A stretch of 6,062 nt of DNA from Sediminibacterium ginsengisoli (GTDB lineage Bacteria; Bacteroidota; Bacteroidia; Chitinophagales; Chitinophagaceae), in NCBI GenBank assembly GCA_943326215.1, contig CALPSK010000061.1, forward strand, positions 1-6,062, written 5' to 3'. The translations under genes and the position numbers were made by a program. The stretch's first letter is position 1, and each line of letters starts with the position of its first letter. Below the pieces are notes generated by a model, which had not been told where the DNA came from, made no database searches, and worked only from the letters and a program-made list of their open reading frames with translations. Positions 1-6,062 of the stretch are shown here, piece after piece.

Positions 1-1
1 T

Positions 2-541
2 AAAAAAGGAAGAACTATTTTTTTAACCGTTAATCGTGTGATAGCACCGCAGGTAGACATGCCTAATTTAATTGGCTTTTCTTTAAAGAGTGCACAAACT
101 TATTTAAAAGTATTAGGCTTAAGAATTGGCACCATTAATTTAGTAGCCGATAGAAATAAAAATGTAATTGTAGAACAGTTAGTAGGTAATACACCCATTG
201 CACCAGGTACCAAAATTGTTTCAGGTACCTTAATTAATTTTACTGTGGGAGATGGGGGCGCTAGTATTGGTATGGAAGTGCCAGACTTAATTGGTTTAAC
301 GGTAGATATGGCTAAAATGAAATTAGCGAGTATGGGACTTCTTGTTGGAAATTTAATTTCAAACGGAGCTATACAAGACACAGCAACGGCCTTTGTAATT
401 CAGCAAAACCCAGGCACTTATTCTTCTGAATTAGATTCCTTAGGAATGCCTGTTAAAAATGTAACCATACAAGGTGTAGCCATAGACTTAGTCATTGATA
501 AAGTAGCTCCTGTTATTATAAAAAGAGACTCCTTAAAGTAA
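2..541 (+). CDS. PASTA-domain protein, C-terminal fragment (5' end outside window)
   Basis: The reading frame is open from the first bases of the window, so the gene starts upstream. The GTG at 38 lies inside the domain series and is not the likely start. The visible ~179 residues hold the last strand of one PASTA unit (GRTIFLTVN, before nt 38), a complete unit at about nt 53-256 beginning VDMPNLIG and ending INFTVGDG, and a third at about nt 272-502 beginning MEVPDLIG and ending IDLVIDK. Each complete unit shows the family pattern: (V/M)P(D/N)LIG, a helix with a small-residue turn (LGL, MGL), an NP or NTP-IAPGT-type turn, and a closing beta strand. PASTA repeats are extracytoplasmic and in other bacteria bind peptidoglycan fragments or beta-lactams. 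Bacteroidota commonly have short membrane-anchored proteins made mainly of PASTA repeats, and this fits one, but a kinase or penicillin-binding protein N-terminus cannot be excluded. About 130 bp of AT-rich DNA with no convincing terminator or gene separates it from the next gene on the same strand. Confidence 0.9.
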   Translation, partial: KKGRTIFLTVNRVIAPQVDMPNLIGFSLKSAQTYLKVLGLRIGTINLVADRNKNVIVEQLVGNTPIAPGTKIVSGTLINFTVGDGGASIGMEVPDLIGLTVDMAKMKLASMGLLVGNLISNGAIQDTATAFVIQQNPGTYSSELDSLGMPVKNVTIQGVAIDLVIDKVAPVIIKRDSLK

Positions 542-671
542 GGCAACTACTATTTTAAAACTAATTATTTAACTAATAACATTACTAGTAAATTTTAATA
601 ATAATAGATATATAAATAGACCCAATTCGATTGTATAAATTTTATAAATAATTCACTTTAAATATCATAAG

Positions 672-980
672 ATGCAAACTATTACAGTAGAAGCTTTAAA
701 AGCTAAATTAGACGCAGGAGAAAAAATTAATTTAGTAGATGTACGTGAGCCACATGAGCACGAAGCATTTAATATTGGTGGAATACTACTTCCATTAGGA
801 CAAGTACAAAGTATACAATTAGACGATATCGAGGACATGAAAGAAGAGATCATTTACATTTATTGCAGAAGTGGCAATAGAAGTGGTCAAGCCTGTCTAA
901 TGTTAGAGCCTTATGGCTTTAAAAATGTAGTGAACGTGTCTGGTGGTATGTTAGACTGGCAGGCGAAGTTCCCTGGTTAA
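672..980 (+). CDS. Single-domain rhodanese-like protein
   Basis: This 102-residue protein is one complete rhodanese domain without a signal peptide, so it is probably cytoplasmic. Family landmarks are in order: NLVDVREPHEHEAFNI (residues 20-35, the CH2A-like motif), a G-G-x-x-x-P-L-G stretch (36-43), the active-site loop CRSGNRS (65-71) with Cys65 as the predicted persulfide-carrying nucleophile, and a C-terminal VSGGMLDWQ (93-101). The six-residue loop after the cysteine is typical of sulfurtransferases of the GlpE/PspE/YgaP type rather than of Cdc25-like phosphatases, which have a longer loop. The likely role is sulfane-sulfur transfer; donor and acceptor cannot be read from the sequence. 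The ATG at 672 gives the full domain and no Shine-Dalgarno sequence precedes it, as is usual in Bacteroidota. A strong terminator follows 24 bp after the stop. A link to thiamine sulfur chemistry because of the neighbouring thiamine-controlled receptor is possible but unsupported, as the two genes are convergent. Confidence 0.93.
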   Translation: MQTITVEALKAKLDAGEKINLVDVREPHEHEAFNIGGILLPLGQVQSIQLDDIEDMKEEIIYIYCRSGNRSGQACLMLEPYGFKNVVNVSGGMLDWQAKFPG

Positions 981-1004
981 TCCAAAAACAAATTACTAAA
1001 AAAT

Positions 1005-1031
1005 AAAGGTCCTGAAAATTCAGGACCTTTT
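1005..1031. terminator. Bidirectional intrinsic terminator between convergent genes
   Basis: There is a perfect 12-bp inverted repeat, AAAGGTCCTGAA at 1005-1016 and TTCAGGACCTTT at 1019-1030, so the RNA loop is effectively about 4-6 nt. On the + strand the stem runs into only four T residues. On the - strand it is followed by TTTATTTTTTAG, a better U-tract. It therefore probably ends both the rhodanese gene (stop at 980) and the receptor gene on the opposite strand (stop at 1076). Confidence 0.85.
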
Positions 1032-1033
1032 GC

Positions 1034-1053
1034 ATGGGTTCTATTTAACCCAT
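1034..1053. other. Second small hairpin in the convergent intergenic region
   Basis: A 7-bp inverted repeat, ATGGGTT (1034-1040) and AACCCAT (1047-1053), with a 6-nt loop sits directly beside the main terminator hairpin. No good T-tract follows on either strand, so it is unlikely to terminate alone. It may stabilise the 3' end of the receptor mRNA, or be chance. Confidence 0.4.
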
Positions 1054-1075
1054 ACTTTGAGGGAAGGAGCTATAT

Positions 1076-3286
1076 CTACTTAAGATCAATCTTTAAACTA
1101 ATCCAATAGTTTCTTCCAGCCATAGGGTAGTAATTATTAGATGTGGTAACGCTGCGATCATAGATATAACTATAAGTATATCCATTAGGCGCATATTCCA
1201 CGTTTAATATATTATTAAAGTACAGCTGAAGTAACATGGTAAATTTTGTTTTATTCATAATGGTCCAATGTGCATTGATATCATTAATAAAATAAGAATC
1301 TAATATTCTATTCTTGTTTTCTGTATTGTCAAGAAATTGCTTAGAGGTATATCTTGTATTCCAGAAAAAGCTCAGCTTATCATTTGGTTTCCAATTAAAA
1401 CTGCGGCTAGTGGTTAAGCTAGGTGATAAAGCAATATTGGTATTTTTATGCTGAATAGCTACTTGCGTGGACCTATCATAATCATCTATGTATTCAGTAA
1501 ATTCTTTAATCTTATTCTGACTAAATGTGATATTATAACTGGTGCTATATTTTTTATTCAAAGCGTATTTCAATTGTAATTCTATTCCAGCTCTATAACT
1601 TTTTGGAACATTGGTTCTGGTATAGGCGCCCACATCGTTTATCTTACCTGTTAAGACCAATTGGTCTTTATAATCCATATAGTATACATTTGCATTTATT
1701 GAATACTTAGGTTTTTTAAACTCCAATCCTGTCTCCCAGTCTATTAATTGTTCTTTTCTTGGTTGCTGGGTAGCACTTGCTTCAAAATCGTCTCTATTGG
1801 GTTCTTTATTGGCGACTGCAACACTTGAGTAGTAAAAAATATTTTTTGCTTGATAGGTTAATCCCATTTTTGGGTTGAAGAAATCAAATTTTCTTTGAAT
1901 GGTTAAGTTGGTATTTTTTGTAAAGCCATTCATTTGATGATTTACATTTCTATATTGTAAGTCTATAAAACTTTTAAATTGTTTTGTCAATTTTCTTTCC
2001 CATTTCACATAGGTATTCATTTCCTTTTTTAATGCGTCGTTATCGTAATATTTATAATTATCTGGCGCAAATATTTTATTTAAATAGGGTAGTGTGCCAA
2101 AATGTAGTCCATCATAAATACTCCAACCGCCACCAATCGTCAAATCATTTAAACTATCTACGTAAGAGAGCGCTGCAATCTGCCCATAAAAATTATTATC
2201 TAACCATCTTCTTCTCACTAAGTCAGCAGGTACATTTATTTTACCCGTAATATCAATATTGTAATCGGAAAAATTGACGCCTGCTTTATACTCTTCATAA
2301 TAGCCTTTCCCTGTAGTTAAATAAACTGCAGTATTCCATTTCCAATGGCTATTCATATTCTTATTATAAAACAATTGGTAATGCGTTTGCGTATAATTAT
2401 CTGTTTGATTCTCGTAGGGGGCATCTGCTTTTTCTGTTCCTGCTGGATTAAATGTTCTATTGGTAGCTAGTAATTCCTGAGGCACTCCATACCATGCTTG
2501 ATAGGTTTTTTCTTTACCACTAAATACATTCAATCTCAAGGATGACTTTTCTCCCCAATAAGTGCTACTTAGATAAAAGCTTTTTAAGTCGGAATTGGCT
2601 CTGTCAATAAATCCATCACTTATAATGGAACTGACTCTTCCGTCAATAGTGAATTTATTATTGAGTAGTCCTGAGCCAAAAACAAGATTATTTTTAAAAC
2701 TATTGAAAGACCCCGCCGTATTTTGCAAGGATAAATAGGCGGAAGGATTATAATCGTTGGTCATTAAATTCACACTAGCACCAAATGCCCCAGCACCATT
2801 AGTAGAAGTACCTACACCTCTTTGAATTTGTATACTATTCACACTTGAGCTAAAATCTGGAATGTTCACAAAAAAAGTACCCATACTCTCGGGGTCATTA
2901 TATGGAATACCATTTAATGTAAAATTAATTCTTGTCGCATCCGTACCTCTAATACGAATGCCTGTATAACCCACACCAATACCAGCATCTGCATGCACCA
3001 CCACCGAGGTGGTATTCTCCAATATAAAGGGGAGGTCTTGCCCAGCATTATTCAATCCAATTTGTGCTTTGCTAATATTTGTTTTCGCAAAAGGCGCTTG
3101 TTCACTTACTCTAATGGCTTTCACTTCTAAAGGGGGTAAGCTTCTAATGCTATCCGTATACTTATTAATACTGTCTGTATACTTACTAATACTCTCTTTT
3201 CTCTTTGGAATAGAGGTAGGCTTGGATTGAGCCATAGCATTGGCCACCATTAATAAAAAGGCAAATGTTCCCAATAACTTAGTCAT
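1076..3286 (-). CDS. TonB-dependent outer-membrane receptor, predicted thiamine (or precursor) importer
   Basis: This 736-residue protein has a type I signal peptide (about residues 1-19, hydrophobic core GTFAFLLMVANAMA, cleavage near A19/Q20). A Ser/Lys-rich heptad repeat follows (about 32-48), then a candidate TonB box (PPLEVKAIRV, 51-60), a plug domain (about 65-178) and a C-terminal 22-strand-type beta-barrel. Plug landmarks are GIRIRGTDATRINFTLNGIPYNDPES (given here as the GIRIRGTDATR and LNGIPYNDPE motifs, about 109-133) and IQRGVGTSTNGAGAFGASVN (154-173). The barrel shows alternating aromatic strands and ends YWISLKIDLK. There is no N-terminal carboxypeptidase-like domain and no SusD partner gene beside it, so it is not a SusC-type glycan receptor. 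Length is normal for a vitamin or siderophore receptor. Substrate is inferred from the TPP riboswitch in its leader: thiamine-regulated receptors of this kind are known in Bacteroidetes from regulon comparison. It appears monocistronic, with a terminator just downstream. The ATG at 3286 is chosen because the signal peptide begins there. Confidence 0.95.
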   Translation of the reverse strand: MTKLLGTFAFLLMVANAMAQSKPTSIPKRKESISKYTDSINKYTDSIRSLPPLEVKAIRVSEQAPFAKTNISKAQIGLNNAGQDLPFILENTTSVVVHADAGIGVGYTGIRIRGTDATRINFTLNGIPYNDPESMGTFFVNIPDFSSSVNSIQIQRGVGTSTNGAGAFGASVNLMTNDYNPSAYLSLQNTAGSFNSFKNNLVFGSGLLNNKFTIDGRVSSIISDGFIDRANSDLKSFYLSSTYWGEKSSLRLNVFSGKEKTYQAWYGVPQELLATNRTFNPAGTEKADAPYENQTDNYTQTHYQLFYNKNMNSHWKWNTAVYLTTGKGYYEEYKAGVNFSDYNIDITGKINVPADLVRRRWLDNNFYGQIAALSYVDSLNDLTIGGGWSIYDGLHFGTLPYLNKIFAPDNYKYYDNDALKKEMNTYVKWERKLTKQFKSFIDLQYRNVNHQMNGFTKNTNLTIQRKFDFFNPKMGLTYQAKNIFYYSSVAVANKEPNRDDFEASATQQPRKEQLIDWETGLEFKKPKYSINANVYYMDYKDQLVLTGKINDVGAYTRTNVPKSYRAGIELQLKYALNKKYSTSYNITFSQNKIKEFTEYIDDYDRSTQVAIQHKNTNIALSPSLTTSRSFNWKPNDKLSFFWNTRYTSKQFLDNTENKNRILDSYFINDINAHWTIMNKTKFTMLLQLYFNNILNVEYAPNGYTYSYIYDRSVTTSNNYYPMAGRNYWISLKIDLK
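3141..3193 (-). repeat. 21-bp in-frame tandem repeat at the receptor N-terminus
   Basis: Two complete 21-bp units (3173-3193 and 3152-3172, read on the - strand) match at 18 of 21 positions, and an 11-bp partial third unit follows at 3141-3151. They encode SISKYTD, SINKYTD and SIR, lying between the signal peptide and the candidate TonB box. Being a multiple of three, changes in copy number would keep the reading frame. Confidence 0.85.
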
Positions 3287-3355
3287 TACTAAAGTTTACT
3301 TGTTTCAAAAAATTGATACTGGGAACAGGAATAATAGCTATGAGAAGTGCGCGTG

Positions 3356-3444
3356 TTGCGTTGACCTTCCCTTCGCAGGCATTACCCTGTTCAGGTTCAA
3401 CGGGTTTTTTCTCAGCTTTTTACAGCACCCCGAGGACAACACAA
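3356..3444 (-). promoter_or_regulatory. TPP riboswitch (THI element) in the receptor leader
   Basis: Read on the - strand, the conserved elements appear in order: TCGGGGTGC after the 5' arm of P1, CTGAGA (3415-3410) of the pyrimidine-sensing arm, ACCCGTTGAACCTGA, then CAGGGTAATGCCTGCG and AAGGGA of the pyrophosphate-sensing arm (3389-3369). P1 can form between 3440-3433 and 3367-3360 (GTTGTCCT with AGGTCAAC, one mismatch), and may extend to about 3444/3356. These elements match the family consensus almost exactly. The aptamer ends about 70 nt before the start codon at 3286. In Gram-negative bacteria TPP binding normally lowers expression, by termination or by blocking translation. No intrinsic terminator is visible in the 70 nt, so translational control is more likely, though there is no Shine-Dalgarno sequence to sequester. 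This is the main evidence for a thiamine-related substrate of the receptor. Confidence 0.95.
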
Positions 3445-3468
3445 AAATAGGCAGGAAAATGATACAAA
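3442..3468 (-). promoter_or_regulatory. Candidate Bacteroidota-type promoter for the receptor
   Basis: On the - strand TATTTTTG (3449-3442) matches the Bacteroidota -7 consensus TAnnTTTG, and TTTG (3468-3465) could be the -33 element. The 15-bp spacer is shorter than the usual roughly 19 bp. A start site a few bases downstream (near 3437) would shorten the outer part of riboswitch helix P1, so the real promoter may lie further upstream towards 3500. Confidence 0.35.
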
Positions 3469-3521
3469 GCGCTGTAACTTTATACAAATATTTACGTTTT
3501 AAGTAATAAACAATACAGATT

Positions 3522-4307
3522 ATGAAAAACTTACTTTTTGCCATCCTCTTACTTGCAGGCTTTGCCTTGAATGCCCAGGAGAAAACCTCCATTGTGTATG
3601 ATGAAAATGCACAGGTAAGAAAAGTGCCTAGTTTCACAGCCATTAGTGTGTCAAGCGCTATCGATTTGTATTTAACCCAGTCTAATAAAAATGAAGTGGC
3701 AGTAAGTGCAACGAATGATGAAATCAGAGATCATATTATTACAGAAGTAGTAGGGGGCACTTTAATTATACGATTAGGAGATAAAGGAACTTGGTTTAGT
3801 TGGAGAAAATGGGGCAATTATAAAACCAAGGCCTATGTAAGTATTAAAGATATAGATGCACTAACAGCCTCTGGAGCTAGCACAGTACATTTAATAAATA
3901 CCATTGAGTCTCCTAAAATGAGAATTAAGTTATCAGGTGCTTCAGACTTCAAAGGAAATATAAAAGCAGGTGTTTTAATGTATCAGTTAACAGGTGCCTC
4001 TGATTACAAAGGTCAAATAACTGCGAATAGTATTGATATTGATGGAAGTGGCGCTTCTAGTATTGAATTAATAGGAAATGTAGATGATTTAGCAGTTGAA
4101 GTTTCGGGTGCTAGCGATGCCAAATTATATAACTTAACTGCAAAGGGTGCGATACTACGTGCCTCTGGTGCAAGTAATATTGGTGTGACTGTTACAGAAA
4201 TATTAAGAGCCAATTCTAGTGGGGCTAGTGATATTAATTATAAAGGCAACCCCAATGTAAAAGAATCGAATACTTCAGGTGCATCAAGTATTAGACGTAG
4301 GAATTAA
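3522..4307 (+). CDS. Exported head-GIN domain (DUF2807) protein
   Basis: This 261-residue protein starts with a signal peptide (MKNLLFAILLLAGFALNAQ, residues 1-19). The rest matches the DUF2807 'putative auto-transporter adhesin, head GIN' family: an opening segment VPSFTAISVSSAIDLYLTQ (35-53), a strand pair around TLIIRLGDK (80-88), then a long repetitive beta domain. Eight GAS motifs at residues 118, 139, 158, 177, 196, 216, 234 and 253 recur about every 19 residues, usually as SGAS(D/S/N), consistent with stacked turns of a beta-helix or beta-roll. The protein ends SIRRRN with no membrane anchor or type IX sorting domain visible, so it is probably periplasmic or surface-associated. The family is very common in Bacteroidota and has no established biochemical function; the adhesin name is only a domain label. 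It diverges from the thiamine-controlled receptor across 235 bp, most of it riboswitch leader on the other strand, and appears to be a single-gene unit. No Shine-Dalgarno sequence precedes the ATG. Confidence 0.92.
   Translation: MKNLLFAILLLAGFALNAQEKTSIVYDENAQVRKVPSFTAISVSSAIDLYLTQSNKNEVAVSATNDEIRDHIITEVVGGTLIIRLGDKGTWFSWRKWGNYKTKAYVSIKDIDALTASGASTVHLINTIESPKMRIKLSGASDFKGNIKAGVLMYQLTGASDYKGQITANSIDIDGSGASSIELIGNVDDLAVEVSGASDAKLYNLTAKGAILRASGASNIGVTVTEILRANSSGASDINYKGNPNVKESNTSGASSIRRRN
3867..4292 (+). repeat. GAS-motif protein repeat, eight degenerate copies
   Basis: Eight GAS tripeptides occur with residue spacings of 21, 19, 19, 19, 20, 18 and 19. The repeat is clear in protein but poorly kept in DNA (codons ggagctagc, ggtgcttca, ggtgcctct, ggcgcttct, ggtgctagc and others), which suggests an old, structurally constrained repeat rather than recent DNA duplication. 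Confidence 0.85.
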
Positions 4308-4420
4308 TATCAGAAATTAAAAGCAGAAATAAACAGTAGCAAAAAACTGCATTAATATTTTAGTAAGTATACAACATTCTAAGTTTAAAAATATAGTAAA
4401 GTATAAAATACAGTAAGCAT

Positions 4421-4452
4421 AAAAAAGGAAACCTTATAAGTTTCCTTTTTTT
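4421..4452. terminator. Bidirectional terminator overlapping the end of the oxidoreductase gene
   Basis: A perfect 12-bp inverted repeat pairs AAAAAAGGAAAC (4421-4432) with GTTTCCTTTTTT (4440-4451) around a 7-nt loop (4433-4439). The + strand ends in seven T (4446-4452) and the - strand in six T, so both directions look like good intrinsic terminators. It serves the head-GIN gene (stop at 4307, 114 bp upstream) and the convergent oxidoreductase, whose stop codon (4436-4434) lies in the loop and whose last codons form one arm. Confidence 0.9.
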
Positions 4453-6062
4453 AATTCACTTACAGCAAAGTCGGCAGCTCTTGCAGTTAATGCCATATAA
4501 GTAAGTGATGGATTTTGACAGGCAGAAGAGGCCATGGCAGAACCATCTGTTATAAATACATTTTTAGCTTCATGCATTTGATTCCATTTATTTAATACCG
4601 ATGTTTTAGGATCTTTACCCATACGAGCCGTGCCCATTTCATGTATACAAAAACCAGGCGCAGGCATATTGTCATAAGTGCCTACATTTTTAATACCAGC
4701 AGCTTCTAACATTTCAGCACCACTGTTTCTCATATCAATGCGCATCTTTTTTTCATTTTCTTTAAACTCGCAATCAATATTTAAAGCAGCTAGCCCCCAT
4801 TTATCTTTTTTATTTTTATCCAGCGTTACTTTATTTTCATAATAGGGAAGATGTTCACCCCATGAGCCCCAACCAATGCTCCATTTACCAGGCTCCGTAA
4901 CACTTTGTTTTAATTCTACACCAATCCCATTTTCATCACCTCTATTTCTTGACGCGCCTCCTTGATAACCAAATCCTCTTAAATAACCTGCAGAAGATCC
5001 TCCATCTAAATTTCTAAATCTTGGAATATAAATGCCGTTGGGTCTGCGACCATAAGTATATATATCTTGAAATCCATCATAGTCGCCATAAGCACCCACG
5101 CCATAATGATGATCCATTAAGTTATGGCCTACCTGTAAACTACTATTGCCAAAACCATTCGGAAATGCTTCTGAAACAGAACTCAATAAAATATGTGCAG
5201 TACCTAAAGTAGACGCGTTTAAGAAAACAATTTTTGCAAAGTATTCTTCTGTTAAATTAGTATTGGCATCTAATATGCGCACCCCTTTGGCGCGGCCTGT
5301 TTCTTTATCGTATAAAATTTCAGTGGTAATGGCGTCGGGTCTTAAAGTTAAATTACCCGTTGCAGCAGCTGCAGGTAGGGTAGCAGCGTTGGAACTAAAG
5401 TATCCACCAAAGGGACAACCTTGATGACATTTATTTCTAAATTGACAAGGGCCTCTGGTTCCAATTTTTGCTGTGTGATTAGCCGACCTTCCAATGATCA
5501 TGGGCCTACCCATTTTTGTTTTAAGATTTAGGGCCACCATTTTTTCTACCACATTCATTTCCATCGGTGGTTGAAATTCACCATCAGGTAAATTAAAAAC
5601 ACCATCTCTATTGCCACTAATGCCTGCAAATTTTTCAACATAACTGTACCAAGGGGCAAGGTCGTTGTATCTAATTGGCCAATCGGTTCCATATCCATCT
5701 TTTGCATTGGCTTCAAAATCTAAATCACTTAAGCGGTAAGATTGTCTACCCCACATTAAAGAACGGCCTCCTACATGATTGCCTCTAATCCAATCAAAAG
5801 GTTTAGTAGCGACATAAGGGTTTTCTAGATCGTTTACGAAGAATTTTTTGGATACTTCATCGTAAGCATAACATTTACTTTGTATTGGAGAATTTTTTTT
5901 ATCTTCTTGTGTAATTGAATTGCGATGTTCTAATTCCCAAGGTTCTTTTTCAGTGCCTTGATAGTCCTTGATATGTTCAACATTGCGTCCTCTTTCCAGC
6001 ACTAATGTTTTTAAACCTTTTTCACATAGTTCTTTCGCGGCCCAACCTCCAGAAATTCCAGA
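4434..6062 (-). CDS. GMC-family FAD oxidoreductase (sugar/alditol dehydrogenase-like), N-terminus outside window
   Basis: The frame is open to the window edge, and the 20 codons before the GTG at 6002 encode [20 protein letters not shown], which with the following VLERGRN is the Rossmann FAD-binding fold (GxGxxG, then acidic E after beta-2). The GTG is therefore not the start; probably only 10-25 residues are missing, since 542 are visible. Further landmarks are [10 protein letters not shown] near nt 5750-5775 (the family's GG-x-S-x-x-W-G flavin contact), a cysteine cluster C-x5-C-x3-C-P at nt 5447-5415, and the C-terminal block HEMGTARMG (catalytic His codon 4643-4641), VFITDGSAM and [16 protein letters not shown], giving a His/Asn active-site pair. 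This architecture matches the flavin subunits of gluconate, fructose, glucose and related dehydrogenases. In many Bacteroidota a small gluconate-2-dehydrogenase subunit-3-like gene sits just upstream; that position is outside the window. The substrate cannot be told. Any Tat signal may be on the missing piece or on a partner subunit. Confidence 0.93.
   Translation of the reverse strand, partial: SGISGGWAAKELCEKGLKTLVLERGRNVEHIKDYQGTEKEPWELEHRNSITQEDKKNSPIQSKCYAYDEVSKKFFVNDLENPYVATKPFDWIRGNHVGGRSLMWGRQSYRLSDLDFEANAKDGYGTDWPIRYNDLAPWYSYVEKFAGISGNRDGVFNLPDGEFQPPMEMNVVEKMVALNLKTKMGRPMIIGRSANHTAKIGTRGPCQFRNKCHQGCPFGGYFSSNAATLPAAAATGNLTLRPDAITTEILYDKETGRAKGVRILDANTNLTEEYFAKIVFLNASTLGTAHILLSSVSEAFPNGFGNSSLQVGHNLMDHHYGVGAYGDYDGFQDIYTYGRRPNGIYIPRFRNLDGGSSAGYLRGFGYQGGASRNRGDENGIGVELKQSVTEPGKWSIGWGSWGEHLPYYENKVTLDKNKKDKWGLAALNIDCEFKENEKKMRIDMRNSGAEMLEAAGIKNVGTYDNMPAPGFCIHEMGTARMGKDPKTSVLNKWNQMHEAKNVFITDGSAMASSACQNPSLTYMALTARAADFAVSELKKGNL

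Noticed and set aside
38..40. GTG at 38 as the start of the PASTA protein
   Set aside because: The frame is open upstream to the window edge and encodes the last strand of another PASTA unit, so the true start lies outside.
559..591. AACTAAT direct repeat (559-565, 571-577) and TTACTAGTAA palindrome (582-591) before the rhodanese gene
   Set aside because: Both are short and in highly AT-rich sequence, with no known operator resemblance.
636..643. TAAATTTT as a -7 promoter element for the rhodanese gene
   Set aside because: It lacks the final G of the TAnnTTTG consensus and has no TTTG at a suitable distance upstream.
1984..2250. 88-codon open frame on the + strand inside the receptor gene
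   Set aside because: Antisense shadow of a clear beta-barrel coding region with no recognisable features of its own.
3240..3506. 88-codon open frame on the + strand across the receptor leader
   Set aside because: It runs antisense through the TPP riboswitch and the receptor signal peptide, has no recognisable domain, and its sequence is explained by conserved RNA structure.
3338..3643. 101-codon open frame on the - strand spanning the riboswitch and the start of the head-GIN gene
   Set aside because: It overlaps a well-supported gene and the riboswitch, and has no domain or ribosome-binding signal.
4361..4421. Three imperfect copies of AGTAAGTATA in the spacer after the head-GIN gene
   Set aside because: Short, unevenly spaced and built from A and T in a very AT-rich spacer; chance similarity is the simpler explanation.
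6000..6002. GTG at 6002 (- strand) as the start of the GMC oxidoreductase
   Set aside because: The 20 upstream in-frame codons encode the FAD-binding glycine motif, which the protein needs; the start is outside the window.

Overview
The window looks like ordinary chromosome of a low-GC member of the Bacteroidota, most likely in or near the Chitinophagaceae. That placement is an inference from AT-rich spacers, the absence of Shine-Dalgarno sequences before start codons, a candidate TAnnTTTG-type promoter, and the gene families present: a stand-alone-looking PASTA protein, a TonB-dependent receptor, a head-GIN (DUF2807) protein and a GMC oxidoreductase. No mobile element, CRISPR array, rRNA or tRNA was seen. 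Both edges cut through genes, so the first and last coding regions are fragments.

Layout, left to right. (1) At 2-541 (+) is the C-terminal part of a PASTA-repeat protein. (2) At 672-980 (+) is a small single-domain rhodanese with a complete active-site loop. (3) A bidirectional terminator at about 1005-1031 separates it from the convergent gene. (4) At 1076-3286 (-) is a complete TonB-dependent outer-membrane receptor with a signal peptide. Its leader, on the same strand at about 3356-3444, carries a textbook TPP (THI-element) riboswitch, so the receptor is best read as a thiamine or thiamine-precursor importer repressed by TPP. (5) At 3522-4307 (+), divergent from the receptor, is an exported head-GIN domain protein with eight GAS motifs about 19 residues apart. 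(6) A perfect 12-bp bidirectional terminator hairpin at 4421-4452 ends both this gene and the convergent one, and its loop contains the stop codon of the latter. (7) At 4434-6062 (-) is a GMC-family FAD oxidoreductase, cut at its N-terminus by the window edge, with a cysteine cluster resembling the 3Fe-4S site of FAD-dependent sugar dehydrogenases.

The genes do not form one pathway. Orientation changes at almost every boundary and two of the junctions have strong terminators, so most are probably single transcription units. The clearest biology is the riboswitch plus receptor pair: thiamine-status control of outer-membrane uptake, a regulon arrangement already described for Bacteroidetes in comparative genomics. 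No wholly novel system is apparent. The points most worth following are the unexplained expression platform of the riboswitch, the heptad repeat between the signal peptide and the plug of the receptor, the regular GAS repeat, and the terminator built into the end of the oxidoreductase gene.
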